64,000 bases of DNA from contig CM055092.1 of the NCBI GenBank assembly GCA_029204225.1, positions 22,223,669 to 22,287,668 of the forward strand, in the 5' to 3' direction. How positions within the stretch are numbered: position 1 is the stretch's first letter; every line of letters begins with the position of its first letter. This DNA comes from Diphasiastrum complanatum (taxonomy: Eukaryota; Streptophyta; Lycopodiopsida; Lycopodiales; Lycopodiaceae). The notes under the pieces are model-generated. The model was not told the origin of the DNA and searched no databases. It saw nothing but the letters and a program-made list of their open reading frames with translations. Position numbers and translations under genes: made by a program. Positions 33,956 to 45,334 of the stretch are shown here, piece by piece.

Positions 33956-35205
33956 GAAGTCGTTCTAAAGCCAGATTCTTTATAAAGTGCAGGCCATTCA
34001 TCATCTTGGGGAGGTGCATATCCAGAAATTGTTGTGTGCAACAACCAATTTTGGTTGAGACCAGGTGCTACAGACCCGAGTGATGCTTACGCATATGAGC
34101 CAACCCCCGGACAGCTCAATCCTTTGCTCTCGAAGACTTACGAGGTAGTGAAGAATGTAGTAAAGGATGTGTCAAAGATGTTTCCCGACCAATTCTATCA
34201 TGCAGGTGCTGATGAGATAAATATACTATGTTGGGAGAATAACACGATCATTCAAGAATATATAAATAAGGGGAATAAACTGAAAGACGCACTAACCAAG
34301 TAAGGATTCTCCAGTGAATAAGCTTTTCTTCATATTAAATGATGCTATCTACATCAAGCAATATCAGATGAATGTTTGCATCATTCCTTCCTTTCTAGAA
34401 AATGAGCATTCCATGTACTAACGTATGGAGCAGCTACAAATCCTCAGTACAGACATGAGGTACATTTCTTTCCACTTTTTGCAATTGCTTTTCTCATTGA
34501 ATTATGTGGATGCATTAATGCAGATTCATCAACACCACAAAGGAGTACATATTGTCTCACAACAAAACTGCCATCTACTGGGCAGATGTCATTATATCTG
34601 ATACCGTCAAAGCGGACCAATCTGCAGTGCCCCCCCAGTCCTCCATCTTGCAAACGTGGAACGGCGGCCCACTTGATTCCAAAGCACTAATAAACAAAGG
34701 CTATCGCATCATAGTCAGTCATTACGACTGGTACTACCTAGATTGCGGCCATGGACAATGGATGGGCAAGGATCCCAACTTCGACCAAGACTTCAATGAC
34801 GATCCCCATAACTACTACAACTGGGCACCTGGTGGTGACGCATCAGGAACAGCAGGCGATTGGTGCCCTCCCTACAAGACATGGGCACGGATCTACGACT
34901 ATGATCTTACTGCGAGAATGTCTGTAAGGGAGGCAAAGATGGTTCTGGGTGGCGAGGTGGCGTTGTGGACTGAGCAGGTGGATGAGACTGTGCTTGATTC
35001 ACGATTGTGGCCACGTTCATCTGCACTGGCAGAAAGCTTGTGGTCAGGAAACCGAGACAAAGCATCAGGAAAGAAGAGAACTGGCACAGCTATTGATCGA
35101 TTAAATGACTGGAGGTTCCATATGGTGAAAAGAGGAATCATGGCTGAGCCACTACAACCTTTGTGGTGTCTCAAAAATCCCCAACAGTGTGACTTCACCT
35201 GGTGA
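33036..35205 (+). CDS. HEXO: Beta-N-acetylhexosaminidase, GH20 family (three exons)
   Basis: Exons 33036-33846, 33993-34299 and 34524-35205 join in frame to 599 residues. Both introns are GT-AG (146 and 224 bp), and both split codons are restored (Gly271, Lys). A signal peptide covers about residues 1-26 (VQALLLLLMGRFFGADAV). The GH20 N-terminal domain follows to about 170, then the TIM-barrel: HRGILLDTSRNFFSKEHILR, NKLNVFHWHITDSQSFPI, VIPEVDMPGHSSSWGGAYPE, and the catalytic Asp-Glu pair at 344-345 in FYHAGADEINILCW. Late barrel blocks are ILQTWNGGP, YRIIVSHYDWYYLDCGHGQW, GGEVALWTEQVDE and LWPRSSALAESLWS. GH20 enzymes remove terminal GlcNAc; in plants they trim N-glycans in vacuole, plasma membrane or apoplast. 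Length fits plant HEXO proteins (about 540-580). It looks intact. Which HEXO subgroup it belongs to is not decided. Confidence 0.93.
33872..33952. repeat. Compound (GT)n(GA)n microsatellite in hexosaminidase intron 1
   Basis: About 47 bp of GT followed by about 35 bp of GA, filling more than half of the 146-bp intron between donor 33847 and acceptor 33992. Confidence 0.97.
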
Positions 35206-35744
35206 TCACATCTCAATACTTTATGTGCAATATTCCATGGGAAATGTTGAAATATACCGCAAGCACTCTAAGTGGGAGATCACAATACTTTTTTGTAAGC
35301 TCATCAATTGCTTTTGTGTCAGCTTCATCGAAACCAATCCACAATCCATTGTGTCCACTTAATTAATGTGATTTCTAATAAGTTGTGCCAAATGTTTCAA
35401 TCTTTTGAAGCTTGTATGCACACACTTTTGTGGATTATATTTGCTGTTATTATGAGACTTTTGTGACCTCCTCTATCCTTCCATGCATAGCTCATGTGAT
35501 GAAGTATGTATAGCTCATGTGGTGTTATTGACATTCTCATTTGTAATACCGTAAAAATTAGTAAGTAATTAATGTCAATAAATAAATTGTTGGAATTGCT
35601 ATATGCTAGACATTCTCCTTTCAGGCAATACACTTCATTGATATGAGATGGATTACCAATTGTCGTCTGCATACCTTGGTTTAACATGTCTTTTTTTTTA
35701 AAAAGATGAAATGGTCATGGGATTGGAAACGTTTTAATACTTAC
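35206..35744 (+). other. 3' flank of the hexosaminidase gene
   Basis: No coding sequence. Possible poly(A) signals are AATAAA at about 35581-35586 and AATTAATG-type sequences near 35360 and 35568. Confidence 0.4.
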
Positions 35745-36783
35745 CTGTGCAAATGCCTCCTTTATCATCTTAAACATTGTTTCATATGCTTCTCTACTGA
35801 TGCTAGAAAAATCAGATGCCCCCTGAACCAATGTAGTGTCTAATATTTTTTCAACTTCATTCATAATGTTATTAGTAACTGAAGCCTTAATCTTTTTCAT
35901 TTTGTTATTGTTTAACATTGATTTCATAGATTTAGAAGTCAAATTGAACCTAGTGAGTTTCTCATCGGCCAAATGGTCTTCAGCAACCAATGTTGATCTG
36001 CATTGCAAACATAATGTTCATAAAACTGTCAATAGAGATTAGAAAAATCATAGTATTCACAGTAGCATAATAAACAAATCAATAGAAAGTTGAAATTAAT
36101 AAATAACAAAACTAGTGATTATGATTAAAAGTTCAAGCAATATTAAACGAAATAAGCTATAGCATACTTGAAAGCATGGATTCGTCTTTTTGGATAACCT
36201 CCTCTGGATGATAGATCACATATATCCTTGGTTACCAATCTTTTCCTCTTGTTGTTTCTGACCTTTTTGTTGAGCACATCCATATCATTAACAAGAGACA
36301 AATATGAGATACACATGGATTGAAATGCAGTTTTTATCTCCATCATTACTAGTTGTAAAATGACGCAAAGAAGATTTTAACATTTGGATCTCCTTTTTGA
36401 ACATCTCATTTTCTTCCTAACAAGTTTTCAACTTTGTAGATTTTTCTTTGCACTCCTTAATTTCTCTTCCAAATAAATGTATTCTTCGCATTGAATATGC
36501 ATTCCCATAGAGCATCAAATTCTCAGTAACCCAAAAGGCCATTTTTGCCATGACACATATAGATTATTAATTGACTCACCGAATGAAAATTCGGATATTG
36601 CAATGAATATGGATCAATTGAATACAATGTTCCTGATGACCATAATTTTACATGCTTTAGCTTTTCCTCCCTATATCGGATCATATCAAAAGTTGACAAT
36701 TTGGGTTGCTTTGAATTTCTTGTTCTGAGCGCAACATATTTTGGTGACAGATCCACATGAAGATGATAAAGCTTTGTCATCAC
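35745..36783 (-). pseudogene. Unrecognised spliced gene or gene remnant, coiled-coil and basic
   Basis: Minus strand. One candidate exon runs from about 36780 to a strong donor (GGTGAGT) at 36580 and reads LYHLHVDLSPKYVALRTRNS, YREEKLKHVKLWSSGTLYSI. A middle part (about 36540-36168) is Lys/Glu-rich with one stop near 36422. It then gives IKTAFQSMCISYLSLVNDMD, VLNKKVRNNKRKRLVTKDIC and GGYPKRRIHAF, ending at a donor (AA|GTATGC) at 36168/36167. The next exon, 35997-35745, has acceptor TTTGCAATGCAG and an excellent donor CAG|GTAAGT. Joining the last two restores Lys and keeps the frame (STLVAEDHLADEKLTRFNLT, NNIMNEVEKILDTTLVQGAS). The KRKR and PKRR clusters suggest nuclear location. I do not recognise the family. 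It could be a host gene, or a coding region of a DNA transposon. No start or stop is fixed. Confidence 0.5.
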
Positions 36784-36798
36784 AGTACAATAGTATAG

Positions 36799-37306
36799 TT
36801 GTTATGGCCATATTCGGTTAAGGAAATGGAATAGTCCTAATATAGTAGACCAGCTCTCCAGTGTTCGAGATTATTGGTCACGTCGTGATTTAATTCCTTG
36901 TCAAGGCCTGTTTGTGACTAATTACCTTGAGAGGGCCCAGACACTCTAATTGAGACATACGGAGTATTGCATGTTTGTGTGACGGATATAGGCAAGAGGA
37001 CTGCATGAAGAGATGTAATCTATTTATAGTTGACCTGCGTGAGGGTTGCATGGTTTCATGCACGAGACTCTACTCTCTAGATAATGAGGTAGGGATTCTA
37101 CTATCGACATATTGGATTTAGGTTACTAGCTTGTCTCTTCTCCTCTTGCTTCACATGGCATGGCTTGGGGGCTAGATCCAGGTTTGATCTAGGATTGGTT
37201 GGGCAGTTTGTCTCCATAGTCTCTTCTATTGTGCAGTTTGGCTCCATAGTCTCTTCTATTGTGTTTTCCTATCCTCATCTTAGGGGCAATCCTTTAGGGT
37301 CTTTAC
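36799..37306 (+). repeat. Putative LTR with adjoining primer-binding site
   Basis: A block starting TGTTATGGCCATATTC and ending CTTTACA. It is followed at about 37308 by TTGATATTAGAGCCCGACTA, resembling the initiator-tRNA PBS TTGGTATCAGAGCC with several mismatches. It contains a direct repeat of CAGTTTGNCTCCATAGTCTC at about 37204 and 37236. No matching second LTR is seen. Confidence 0.5.
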
Positions 37307-37320
37307 ATTGATATTAGAGC

Positions 37321-38879
37321 CCGACTAAGATGCGCCAGCTAAGATGCAGTCTTGGATAGGATGGAGACAAGTTCTACATCAATTTGGAATTGGAAAGCAC
37401 TTGGATTTGCATCCCAGATTGGAGTGCTGAGTTTTCAAGAGAAGTTTGAAAGTGGATTCACAAAATTTTGGTTGCAGCATGATTTTCAAAATTGTGGTAG
37501 AGTGCTTTTCTACAAGGTCGATTTTGGATCATGAATGCTAAAAATTATGTGACTTCGTTCGTAATTTCCTGTCTTGAGAAATATTTTCCATTAGTGTAGA
37601 GTGATCGGCTATGTAGTTCGGCTGCTTGTTTCCTTGCTGTAGTTTACTTGTAGTTTGCTTGGTTAAAGTTTTGACAGCATGTTGTAATGTTCTGAATCAT
37701 GCCATCTTGTTTAAGTTCAAAGTTAAATTGATAATAAATCAATTTATCATGTTTGTATGGACTGTAGACAATGTTGGACATGATTCTAATGATTGCATAT
37801 AAAGATGGAAAGTTTTTCCTTATGGGAATCCTCCAGAAAACTTGCATGATGTGAACATAGATAGTGAGAGCTGTAAGACTAATACTTTGATGTGGATGTA
37901 AAGCAAGGGCTAGGCAAGGATAGTTAGACCTCATTGAATAGCTAATTCTTGTAAGCAAAATTATTGTTCTTTTGCTGTGAAATAAAGGGGAAGTGAAGAA
38001 ATCCAGAATGATGTAACCCAATATATAGAATCATAGAAAGCAATATACTGCTTGCTTTATGTTTTGTGCTCTGTTTAAAGCTACAAAGTCATGATTCTGG
38101 CCATCATGATTTTTTTGGGTGCATGTTGAGTGCTCTATAATTGCATAACTGTATGTCGGTTTACGGGTTATGCATGTGGTAAGTTTGGCTTGCTTTTTTG
38201 CATTTTTTTGATGGAATTGGATTTTTCATCATTGGCTACTCTTCCGGTAACTACATGTGAAATGGCTAGATCTACTAGTGGGACGACATAATTTTTGCTA
38301 TCCTAATAGTTCGTCTATGAATTTGATTTATAGAATTAGGATGACAACAAGTTATTGGGTCCTCATGGATTACCTTTTCCAAAACGGTACCCAGGATAGG
38401 GAATTTTAATTTTCAGGTACAATGCTTGGTGGAGGGTAAACTTTGGAAGCAAAGTCCTTCCAGATGAAAAGTTAAATTTGAATGTTTCCTTTTCTGTTGA
38501 ATTACGAACTTGGATTAAAAGTTTGAAATTTGTTTCTTGTCCGATATATTTCTAATTGTTGAAAATGGATCAAGTGAACGTTTGTGCAAGATACTTGTCA
38601 AAATTAAATTAAAATTGTCAAACAATGCGAAAGGGCCAGACAAAATGAGTGGTGACATAACTCCTTATCCGGATTGTAAAAACTAACGGGATACAATTTA
38701 AGAGTTATAAAATTCTATAGATAGAATTCCCAGTCATGTGTTTTCATATTTTGAGTTTGGTTAGTTTTGTTAATATTGACAGAGTAATGCCAAACCAGTC
38801 AATAAAAAAAAAAGTCCAATTTTATTGGAAAAATTGTAATAATAGGAAGTACATAACTGATTTCATTTCCAGTAAAATC
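37321..38879. other. No recognised gene
   Basis: AT-rich sequence following the putative PBS. No retroelement domain is recognisable in any frame. Confidence 0.4.
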
Positions 38880-39596
38880 GGACCAATGTCCCCGAACAAT
38901 CGAAGAGAAGGAGCAGATACGTGAGTATCCTTATCATTCAATAATAGGATCTCTTATGTACGCAATGATCTTTACCAAACCAGACATAGCCATATAGTTC
39001 CTTTAGTCATTTTATGATTAATATTGGTATTACATTGGAAGGCTCTTATCAAAGTTATGAGATACATTTGAGCTATTATAGACTTTTGCATTTGTTATGG
39101 AGCAGTCAACAACGACAAACTCAATATTCTCAGTGGTTATTAAGATGCAAGTTGGGCAAGAGATGTAGACACTCGTAAATCCACTTCTGGATTTACATTC
39201 TTCCTCAACAATGTCCTATTTCATGGAACAATCACAATCAAACTTTGATTGCTCTATCTTCTACTGAATCAGAGTATATCAAAGCCTCTCAAGCTACAAA
39301 GGAAGTAGTATGGTTGAGAGACTTACTTTCAGATGTTTGTCTGAAACAATATCCTCTGACAATTTTATTTTGTGATAATCAAAGTGCTATTGCTTTATCA
39401 GTCAATCCTAGATTTCATTCTAGGAGTAAACACATTGAAATTAACTATCACTATGTCAGAAGCAAACTCGACAAAGAGGTAAAGTTGTAGTACTGTCAAA
39501 TGCAAGATATGACAGCGAATATTTTTAGTAAAGCATTAAGCTTCGATGCACACAGAAAGTTTTGTAAAGCATTCATGGATTCGGATTAAGGGAGAG
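38880..39596 (+). pseudogene. Ty1/copia RT C-terminus and RNase H
   Basis: Plus strand: EYPYHSIIGSLMYAMIFTKP, then degraded sequence. RNase H follows with IALSSTESEYIKASQATKEV, VWLRDLLSDVCLKQYPLTIL, FCDNQSAIALSVNPRFHSRS and KHIEINYHYVRSKLDKEVKL, then the ADIFTKAL-like end and a purine tract (TTAAGGGAGAG) before the LTR. It is the same family as 28530-29240, in opposite orientation. Stops break it near 39000 and 39150. Confidence 0.88.
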
Positions 39597-40532
39597 TGTT
39601 GGATTATTCTACTATTGGGAGTAATTCATCCGAATAATTGATCTTTAATCTTTATCCATTGTCCTGTTCTATAGTTTCATTTGCGTTCCTACACAGTCTG
39701 TAGAAATACTCGGGAATCACTCAACAAGTGGCTTCGACATATCAGACATCGTCCGACTTATCAACAACGCCGACGAAAGTAAAAAAAGTTGACCATGTCG
39801 AAGAACGACAGTTATTGTTCCGCCTGATATGAAGCTAAAGACTTGCCCTAACTGCTTTTTCAAGTAAATTTCTGGGAGGTCCTAATTGGATTAATGACAA
39901 CGTATTACAGCCAACTAGCAATTGTGATCTGTGACCTAATTAGCTATCCTACTCGATACGCGTTTATTGCTTTAGTATAAAGAGATTATTATCAAAGACT
40001 TCTCTAACTGTAGCTCAACTATCTAGCTCAGTTTTCTTTCAAAGTTCTGTTAGAGTATTGTTATTCACACTTACTGTTTAGATTCAACGAAAGTGCATCA
40101 GAAAGAGTTTTCAGTTACTCAGATATATCTTAGGGGTATGCAGCTTCATCCGTTATTGTTTTTGCTCTCATCATCTGATTTGTACATGCTACTTATTGAA
40201 TCAATATATCTTCTTATTGCGTTCAGTATCATGCAGAAGGTATGCTTCCCTGTAGCTATTTGTAACTAATAAATCTCTTATTGTTTCATCTGATCTGTTG
40301 AATACTTCAACGTTGCAATATTTAAATACATCATTGTTTGGCTACGAAATCACTTCAATGCTAATGATTTCAAATCTAATTCTAAAAGATTGAACGTGAC
40401 TTCTGTCATTATATCTTTGTTCAAGTATTGATAGGTGTAGTCATGCATTATGATAGAAAGTTTATTTCGTTGCACTCGATATTTTGTTTATAGACTTCGA
40501 CTTATCGTATCGACATTCCCCTCTTTCCAATA
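39597..40532 (+). repeat. Copia 3' LTR
   Basis: Starts TGTTGGATTATTCTAC after the polypurine tract and ends CTTTCCAATA. It is collinear with 17949-18772 (minus) and more distantly with 27397-28514. The length is 936 bp. Confidence 0.85.
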
Positions 40533-41524
40533 GGTAAGTGTTGTGTCGTCAATGTAGCACAGGGTCCAAACGTTGGGAGCGTCAATATCGCCTTCACCTG
40601 CATAGCAAAAAGGAGAGAGGGAGAGGAGAGAGAGTAGAGAGAGAGAGAGAGAGAGAGAGTTTACTCCTTGGATTGAGAATGTAAAATGAGTACAAATGGT
40701 GCCCTTTTATTCTTGGGGAGGCCCTTGCCCTATTTATTCTATCGACTACTTGAAATGACAAGATTGCAATCCTAGCCCTTCCAAAGAAACACAAAAGATC
40801 TAATGGTGTACAAAGAAACACACCCCACCTAACAACATTTGACTTTGACTAATTACAAAACCTAGTAAACTTAAGTTAAGTTAGACTTTGGACCTTTTAA
40901 CTTATTTATTTTCAACTAGGGCCCAAGTCACTAGAACACAACTTAACTATTTACTTAATGTGCTCATTGGTGGCTGGGCTTATACATGCAAGATGCCAGT
41001 GCCTCGCACGTATTATTCTAGCTGTACATTGTACTGCGACGGGGCCCACTAAGTAAGGCTTGGCCAATAATAGTTTTAGTGAGGGGACCCACTTATTTAT
41101 TTATGTACAAGAAATACCCACAACAAGGTCCTCGGCCCAAAGTAGTGCCGGTCCCTCGACACTATGCTTGCATTTGTCGTGGAGGAGCACTGTTGTCGGT
41201 TTGTTTATTGCTGGGACATGGATGCGTCAGAAAAAGCATGGATAGAATTCACTTACGTAAAACCTGAGGCTTTATTCGATGATGATGAGCAACAAGAACT
41301 CGGACTTGCCAGATTTTCAGTAATACCCATAAAGGTATGGTGGCCATTCCGGATAACCTTGTTCATTGACAATTGGGTAGTCAAGGCATTCTGTCAGAGT
41401 ATCCCAAGATAAACCTTGCTGTGGATTCTCATAGGACAGCGCAACTGGTCCCACTGTCCTAGACTCCTTCGTAATGTGGATATGAGATGCTTGCTAATGA
41501 TTAACCACTGGAGATAATTTCATC

Positions 41525-41608
<84 letters not shown>

Positions 41609-43274
41609 ATGGATTGTGTGGTTAGAGTTAGTTTTGGGGGCTAGTGTTAGTTTTTGCTAGAAAAGCAACTAACCATAGTTAGAGACCTATTCTAGTGGAA
41701 ATATCCCTTTTGACTGATATTTCGCTTTGGAAACCTATGGAATGGAGTGGGAAAACCTATGACCGTTGGGTCTTTCTTTATCCGGATGCTTGCATGAGTA
41801 GAGAATATACGAGTTGATCAGTGATGGTAGTCGTTTGGTTTCCAACGATGGCACTAGTCTATGATGTTGTTCGGAAACAGAACTGTCTTTTCCAATGTAA
41901 TCCATTGTGAGGAGGTTTCGAATGAGTGTAGGCTGAAACGCGTCTTTGTAACCCTACTTTGAGCTGTGGCAGCGAGGGCTTTTGGCTGATGATGGGCTCG
42001 AAGGTTGTGTGATGGATCAATGGAATGCTTGATTATTGAAGCCATGATGAAGCAGGAACATGTGCCCATGCAGTGCACTCCTTAAGTATTCTCATATTGT
42101 TAGTGTATAACTAAATGTCTTCTTGTTTATCTCACTCTTTTGATTGTCTTGAAGTTTTATCAGGTTATGATTTTTACTAGTTTTAAGTGCCCTTTAAGAC
42201 TAAGCTTTAAGCTTAGTTTAACTCTTTTCGTTCTTGTATATCTTTTCGTCTTTCATCTTTGTTTCTAGTTGTGTTTTTTGAACTATACATCTAAGCATGT
42301 ATTTAGTTCTATCTTGTGATAGAAGAACTAGAAGTTATATCTAGATAATGTAAAATCTATATGAAATTTGGTTTTATTAAACTTGAAAGAGCAATATGTT
42401 CTCAATATTGGACAAGGCCAAGCCTTAGGAAGTAATTTATTTTTAAGAATCTTTGGAATCTGAATTTTTTTTGGCTATGCTAAGTAAATTTTTAGCCACT
42501 AAGGTAGTTTCATTCCGACTTGCTAGTTTTGTCAGCATGCTAAGTATGCAAATATAAAGTTTACATTTGTAGTTGGAGGATTTTAACTGGTGAAGCATTT
42601 TGAGTTGGAGGAAATAGAAGGTGACTTTTTCCAAAAATGTCAAACTTCTAAAGGTCAAGGAAATTGGAGGTAATCTACAAGAAAGTTTAGTTCAAGTCAC
42701 TTAGAAATTCCAAGCTCATAGTTTTTCTTCTACTGTTTTTAACACCTTTCATTGATTTCTCCATGAATGCTTCACCCCATATACTCACTCTGAAGTGCTT
42801 GATTTCCCTTTGTTTTACTCCTTCCATCTTCAAAAGTAGAACATCTCTCTAATCTCAACCTATACTTTTAATTTTGATTTATGCTAGAACGCTAGTTCAC
42901 AAGATCTGAAGTGCAAGTTTTTTCCCTACCTAGCATTACAAGTGGAGGGCCCAAGGGCCTCAACTTGAGCCTTTTCCCCTTGGATCGGCCTTTTGAAATG
43001 TTGGGTCGCAAATTCTATGTGGAGATGACACCTAGCACTCAATCTTTTGCCAAAACTTTCATGGACAAATAATGTCTCAATGACACACAAAGCATAGCAC
43101 TTGGAAGGTCATAGTGACATGTGTCTTGGCTTCATTTGTATTCCACATCAGCTCTATGAAAAAAGGTATGACTTTCTTGAAATTTTAGGTGAGATTAGGG
43201 GGGAAAACTCAAATCTTGAACAGCCAGTACCAGTAGCTGCAGAAAGAGCACACTAATGATGTTCCTGCTCCTCC
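40533..43274. other. Intergenic stretch, no recognised gene
   Basis: It has a GA run at about 40617-40660. A short frame at 41164-41412 has no motif I know. A (TC)n array lies at 41528-41603. No retroelement domain or gene is supported. Confidence 0.4.
41528..41603. repeat. (TC)n microsatellite
   Basis: An uninterrupted TC run of about 76 bp. Confidence 0.97.
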
Positions 43275-43563
43275 TGATGCTCATTGCTGAAGATGCCTAC
43301 TCTTATTAATTGTTGTTGCTAATGTGAATAAGATGCATAGAAATTCTCATACTTTCAGAAATTTCTGTACATAATATGTACTACATATGGAACAAAAATG
43401 ATCAACACCCAGCTCGTAGATCATTTTATTGATGCTCATTTGTTAGTTGTTGCGGCTAATGTGAAGGAGATGCATAAAAATTCTCGTACTTTCAGAAATT
43501 TCTGTACATAATATGTACTACATATGGAACATTATTAACACCCAGCTCGTAGATCATTTTATT
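43275..43563. repeat. Tandem duplication downstream of the TMM-like gene
   Basis: Two adjacent units, 43275-43430 and 43431-43563. Both begin GATGCTCATT and contain CTTTCAGAAATTTCTGTACA, TAATATGTACTACATATGGA and CACCCAGCTCGTAGATCATT. The second lacks about 20 bp near its start. The perfect palindrome GTACATAATATGTAC occurs in each unit. Confidence 0.92.
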
Positions 43564-43737
43564 TTTGAGCTAGAAGAAGAGGACTCAGTGGGCATTAGTT
43601 TTGGTAGTTACTCACTATCTCTCAGATGACTCTGCTGCTCAGATGATCGATCATGTAAGAACATCAGAGAAATCTACAGATATATATCATCTGAGAAGAT
43701 CAGAGATTCTGGATGCACTCATCATTTTTTGTGATCA

Positions 43738-45159
43738 CTACAAACAAACCACTATCAGCATGTATGTCAAGGAGCTAACCAATGTGGTGGAAATTACAGC
43801 AGTTAATGCAATCCTGACGGGCCAGTTTATCATCAACAGCTGCCTAGAAAAGGACTTCGTTGCTGAATTGGAAGAATGTGGCAGATTTGTCTTATGGTGG
43901 GAACCATCGCTTGTTCCTTTGCACTGGATGATGGAGCCTGGCAGTAAATAGGCTTCAGTTGAGATGGATGCTGCGTAGCACAGGCCAGAGTTGTTATTGA
44001 GACGTAGCCGCTGTCCTAGTTTCAACAGAAGCTTGCCGCTGAAAGGTATTCTGCCATATAGGTTGTTTGATTCCACATTGAACTCGCTGAGTGCAGACAA
44101 GTGCCCAAACTCGGAAGGTATTGATCCATTAAGCCTGTTCTGATCCAGATAGAGGACTTGCAGCTTGGAAAGCCTGCCGAGGCTACTGGGGATCGGACCC
44201 ACTATGTCGGAGTTGGAAAGCACCAACGCTTGCAATTTGGCCAGATTCCCCAGCGATGAGGGTATTGAGGCTTGCATTCTCGTGCCTTTCACGATCAGCG
44301 CTTGAAGCTCGGTGAGGTTACCAAAGGATGGCGGTATGCCTCCCGTAAGGGCGTTGTGGCTGCAATCAATTAGCACAATGCTGCGAAGCTGTCCTAGAGC
44401 TGGTGGGATTGGACCAGCTAATTGATTGCTGCTCAAATCGAGCTTCTTGAGATTGATGAGATTGCCCAAAGCTCCTGGAATTGCTCCATGTAGATGATTG
44501 TTGCTCAAATCCAGAACTCGCAGGCTTTTGAGAAGTCCTAACGAACTTGGAATCTGCCCCTCTAGGCGATTACTGCTCAGATCCAAGAGCTGGAGGTTTC
44601 CGGGATTAGGCAAGGCCGTTGGGATGGCAGAGCTTAAATTATTGCTATGAAGATCCATTGAATGCAGCTTGGACAGATTTGCAAGCTCCCTCGGGATGCT
44701 ACCAATATGGCCATTATCTCTAAGAACAAGCGCTTCCAAGGATGCTCCTAGTCTTCCGATTTCAGGAGGTATGGACTGCGGATTCCCTTTACAGCACTGG
44801 AAGAAAAAAAGCCTCCTCAAGTGTTTGAGCTTAGCTACGGAAGGAGAGATTCTGGCGTTGTCGCTGCAGACAGGGAAGGCAGTGTCATCCGACAAAACTC
44901 CAAAGGATAGAGAGACGACATGAAGGACGTGTTCCTTATCCGCCACGCATTCTATACCGTGCCATCGGCCTTTGCAAACATCGTGTATTTTAGTAGCCCA
45001 GCCGTTACCTGTAGCCTCCATCACGTCATAAACTGCTTGCAATTCTGATGCATCTGTGTGCTCGCTTACAGCAAAATCTTCCATAGCCACCGCTTGGTGA
45101 ATTACTAAGACGAGGATGCACCAGCAAGCAAAAGATGAGCTACTCTTAGAATTACACAT
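43738..45159 (-). CDS. TMM: TOO MANY MOUTHS-like leucine-rich repeat receptor protein (no kinase)
   Basis: A single-exon frame ending at TAG 43738-43740. From ATG 45159 it gives 473 residues: signal peptide (FACWCILVLVIHQAVA), an N-terminal cap with the TMM-type signature (ELQAVYDVMEATGNGW, DVCKGRWHGIECVADKEHV, HVVSLSFGVLSDDTAFPVC), and about ten LRRs (for example LQLLDLSSNRLEGQIPSSLG). After an LRR C-cap with NNNSGLCY and a Ser-rich juxtamembrane stretch comes a C-terminal membrane helix (IALTAVISTTLVSSLTYMLI). There is no kinase domain. TMM acts with ERECTA kinases at the plasma membrane to read EPF peptides and space stomata. Arabidopsis TMM is also intronless and about 496 residues. In-frame ATGs at 45195 and 45261 are alternative starts; 45159 is preferred because the signal peptide then begins near the N-terminus. 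A TATA box (CTATAAAAG) lies on the minus strand at 45326-45334. Orthology versus a TMM paralogue is not tested. Confidence 0.88.
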   Translation of the reverse strand: MCNSKSSSSFACWCILVLVIHQAVAMEDFAVSEHTDASELQAVYDVMEATGNGWATKIHDVCKGRWHGIECVADKEHVLHVVSLSFGVLSDDTAFPVCSDNARISPSVAKLKHLRRLFFFQCCKGNPQSIPPEIGRLGASLEALVLRDNGHIGSIPRELANLSKLHSMDLHSNNLSSAIPTALPNPGNLQLLDLSSNRLEGQIPSSLGLLKSLRVLDLSNNHLHGAIPGALGNLINLKKLDLSSNQLAGPIPPALGQLRSIVLIDCSHNALTGGIPPSFGNLTELQALIVKGTRMQASIPSSLGNLAKLQALVLSNSDIVGPIPSSLGRLSKLQVLYLDQNRLNGSIPSEFGHLSALSEFNVESNNLYGRIPFSGKLLLKLGQRLRLNNNSGLCYAASISTEAYLLPGSIIQCKGTSDGSHHKTNLPHSSNSATKSFSRQLLMINWPVRIALTAVISTTLVSSLTYMLIVVCL

Positions 45160-45290
45160 AATTTGAGATGAGCTGTTCTTAAAAATCCACACCATTTGAA
45201 TTTTCCGTATGTGAGTTCGTATGTGATGCGTGATACGAAGATGGTGTCCAGGAACTATCATCTGTAAGACCTCTTGGAACAATGCAGAGA

Positions 45291-45310
45291 GAGAGAGAGA
45301 GAGAGAGAGA
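45291..45310. repeat. (GA)n in the TMM-like 5' UTR
   Basis: A GA run just inside the expected transcription start, 16 bp from the TATA box. Its reverse complement makes a Leu-Ser run in the longest frame. Confidence 0.9.
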
Positions 45311-45334
45311 TGAGACAACTCTATACTTTTATAG

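Noticed and set aside
41060-41412. Three overlapping plus-strand frames that could suggest a small gene
   Set aside because: No conserved motif, start context or splice structure favours any of them.
43601-43951. Plus-strand frame opposite the end of the TMM-like gene
   Set aside because: It overlaps the LRR gene in antisense and has no motif of its own.
45160-45318. N-terminal extension of the TMM-like frame
   Set aside because: The longest frame begins with TTG and its first residues come from the GA repeat near the TATA box. The signal peptide starts at ATG 45159 or 45195.
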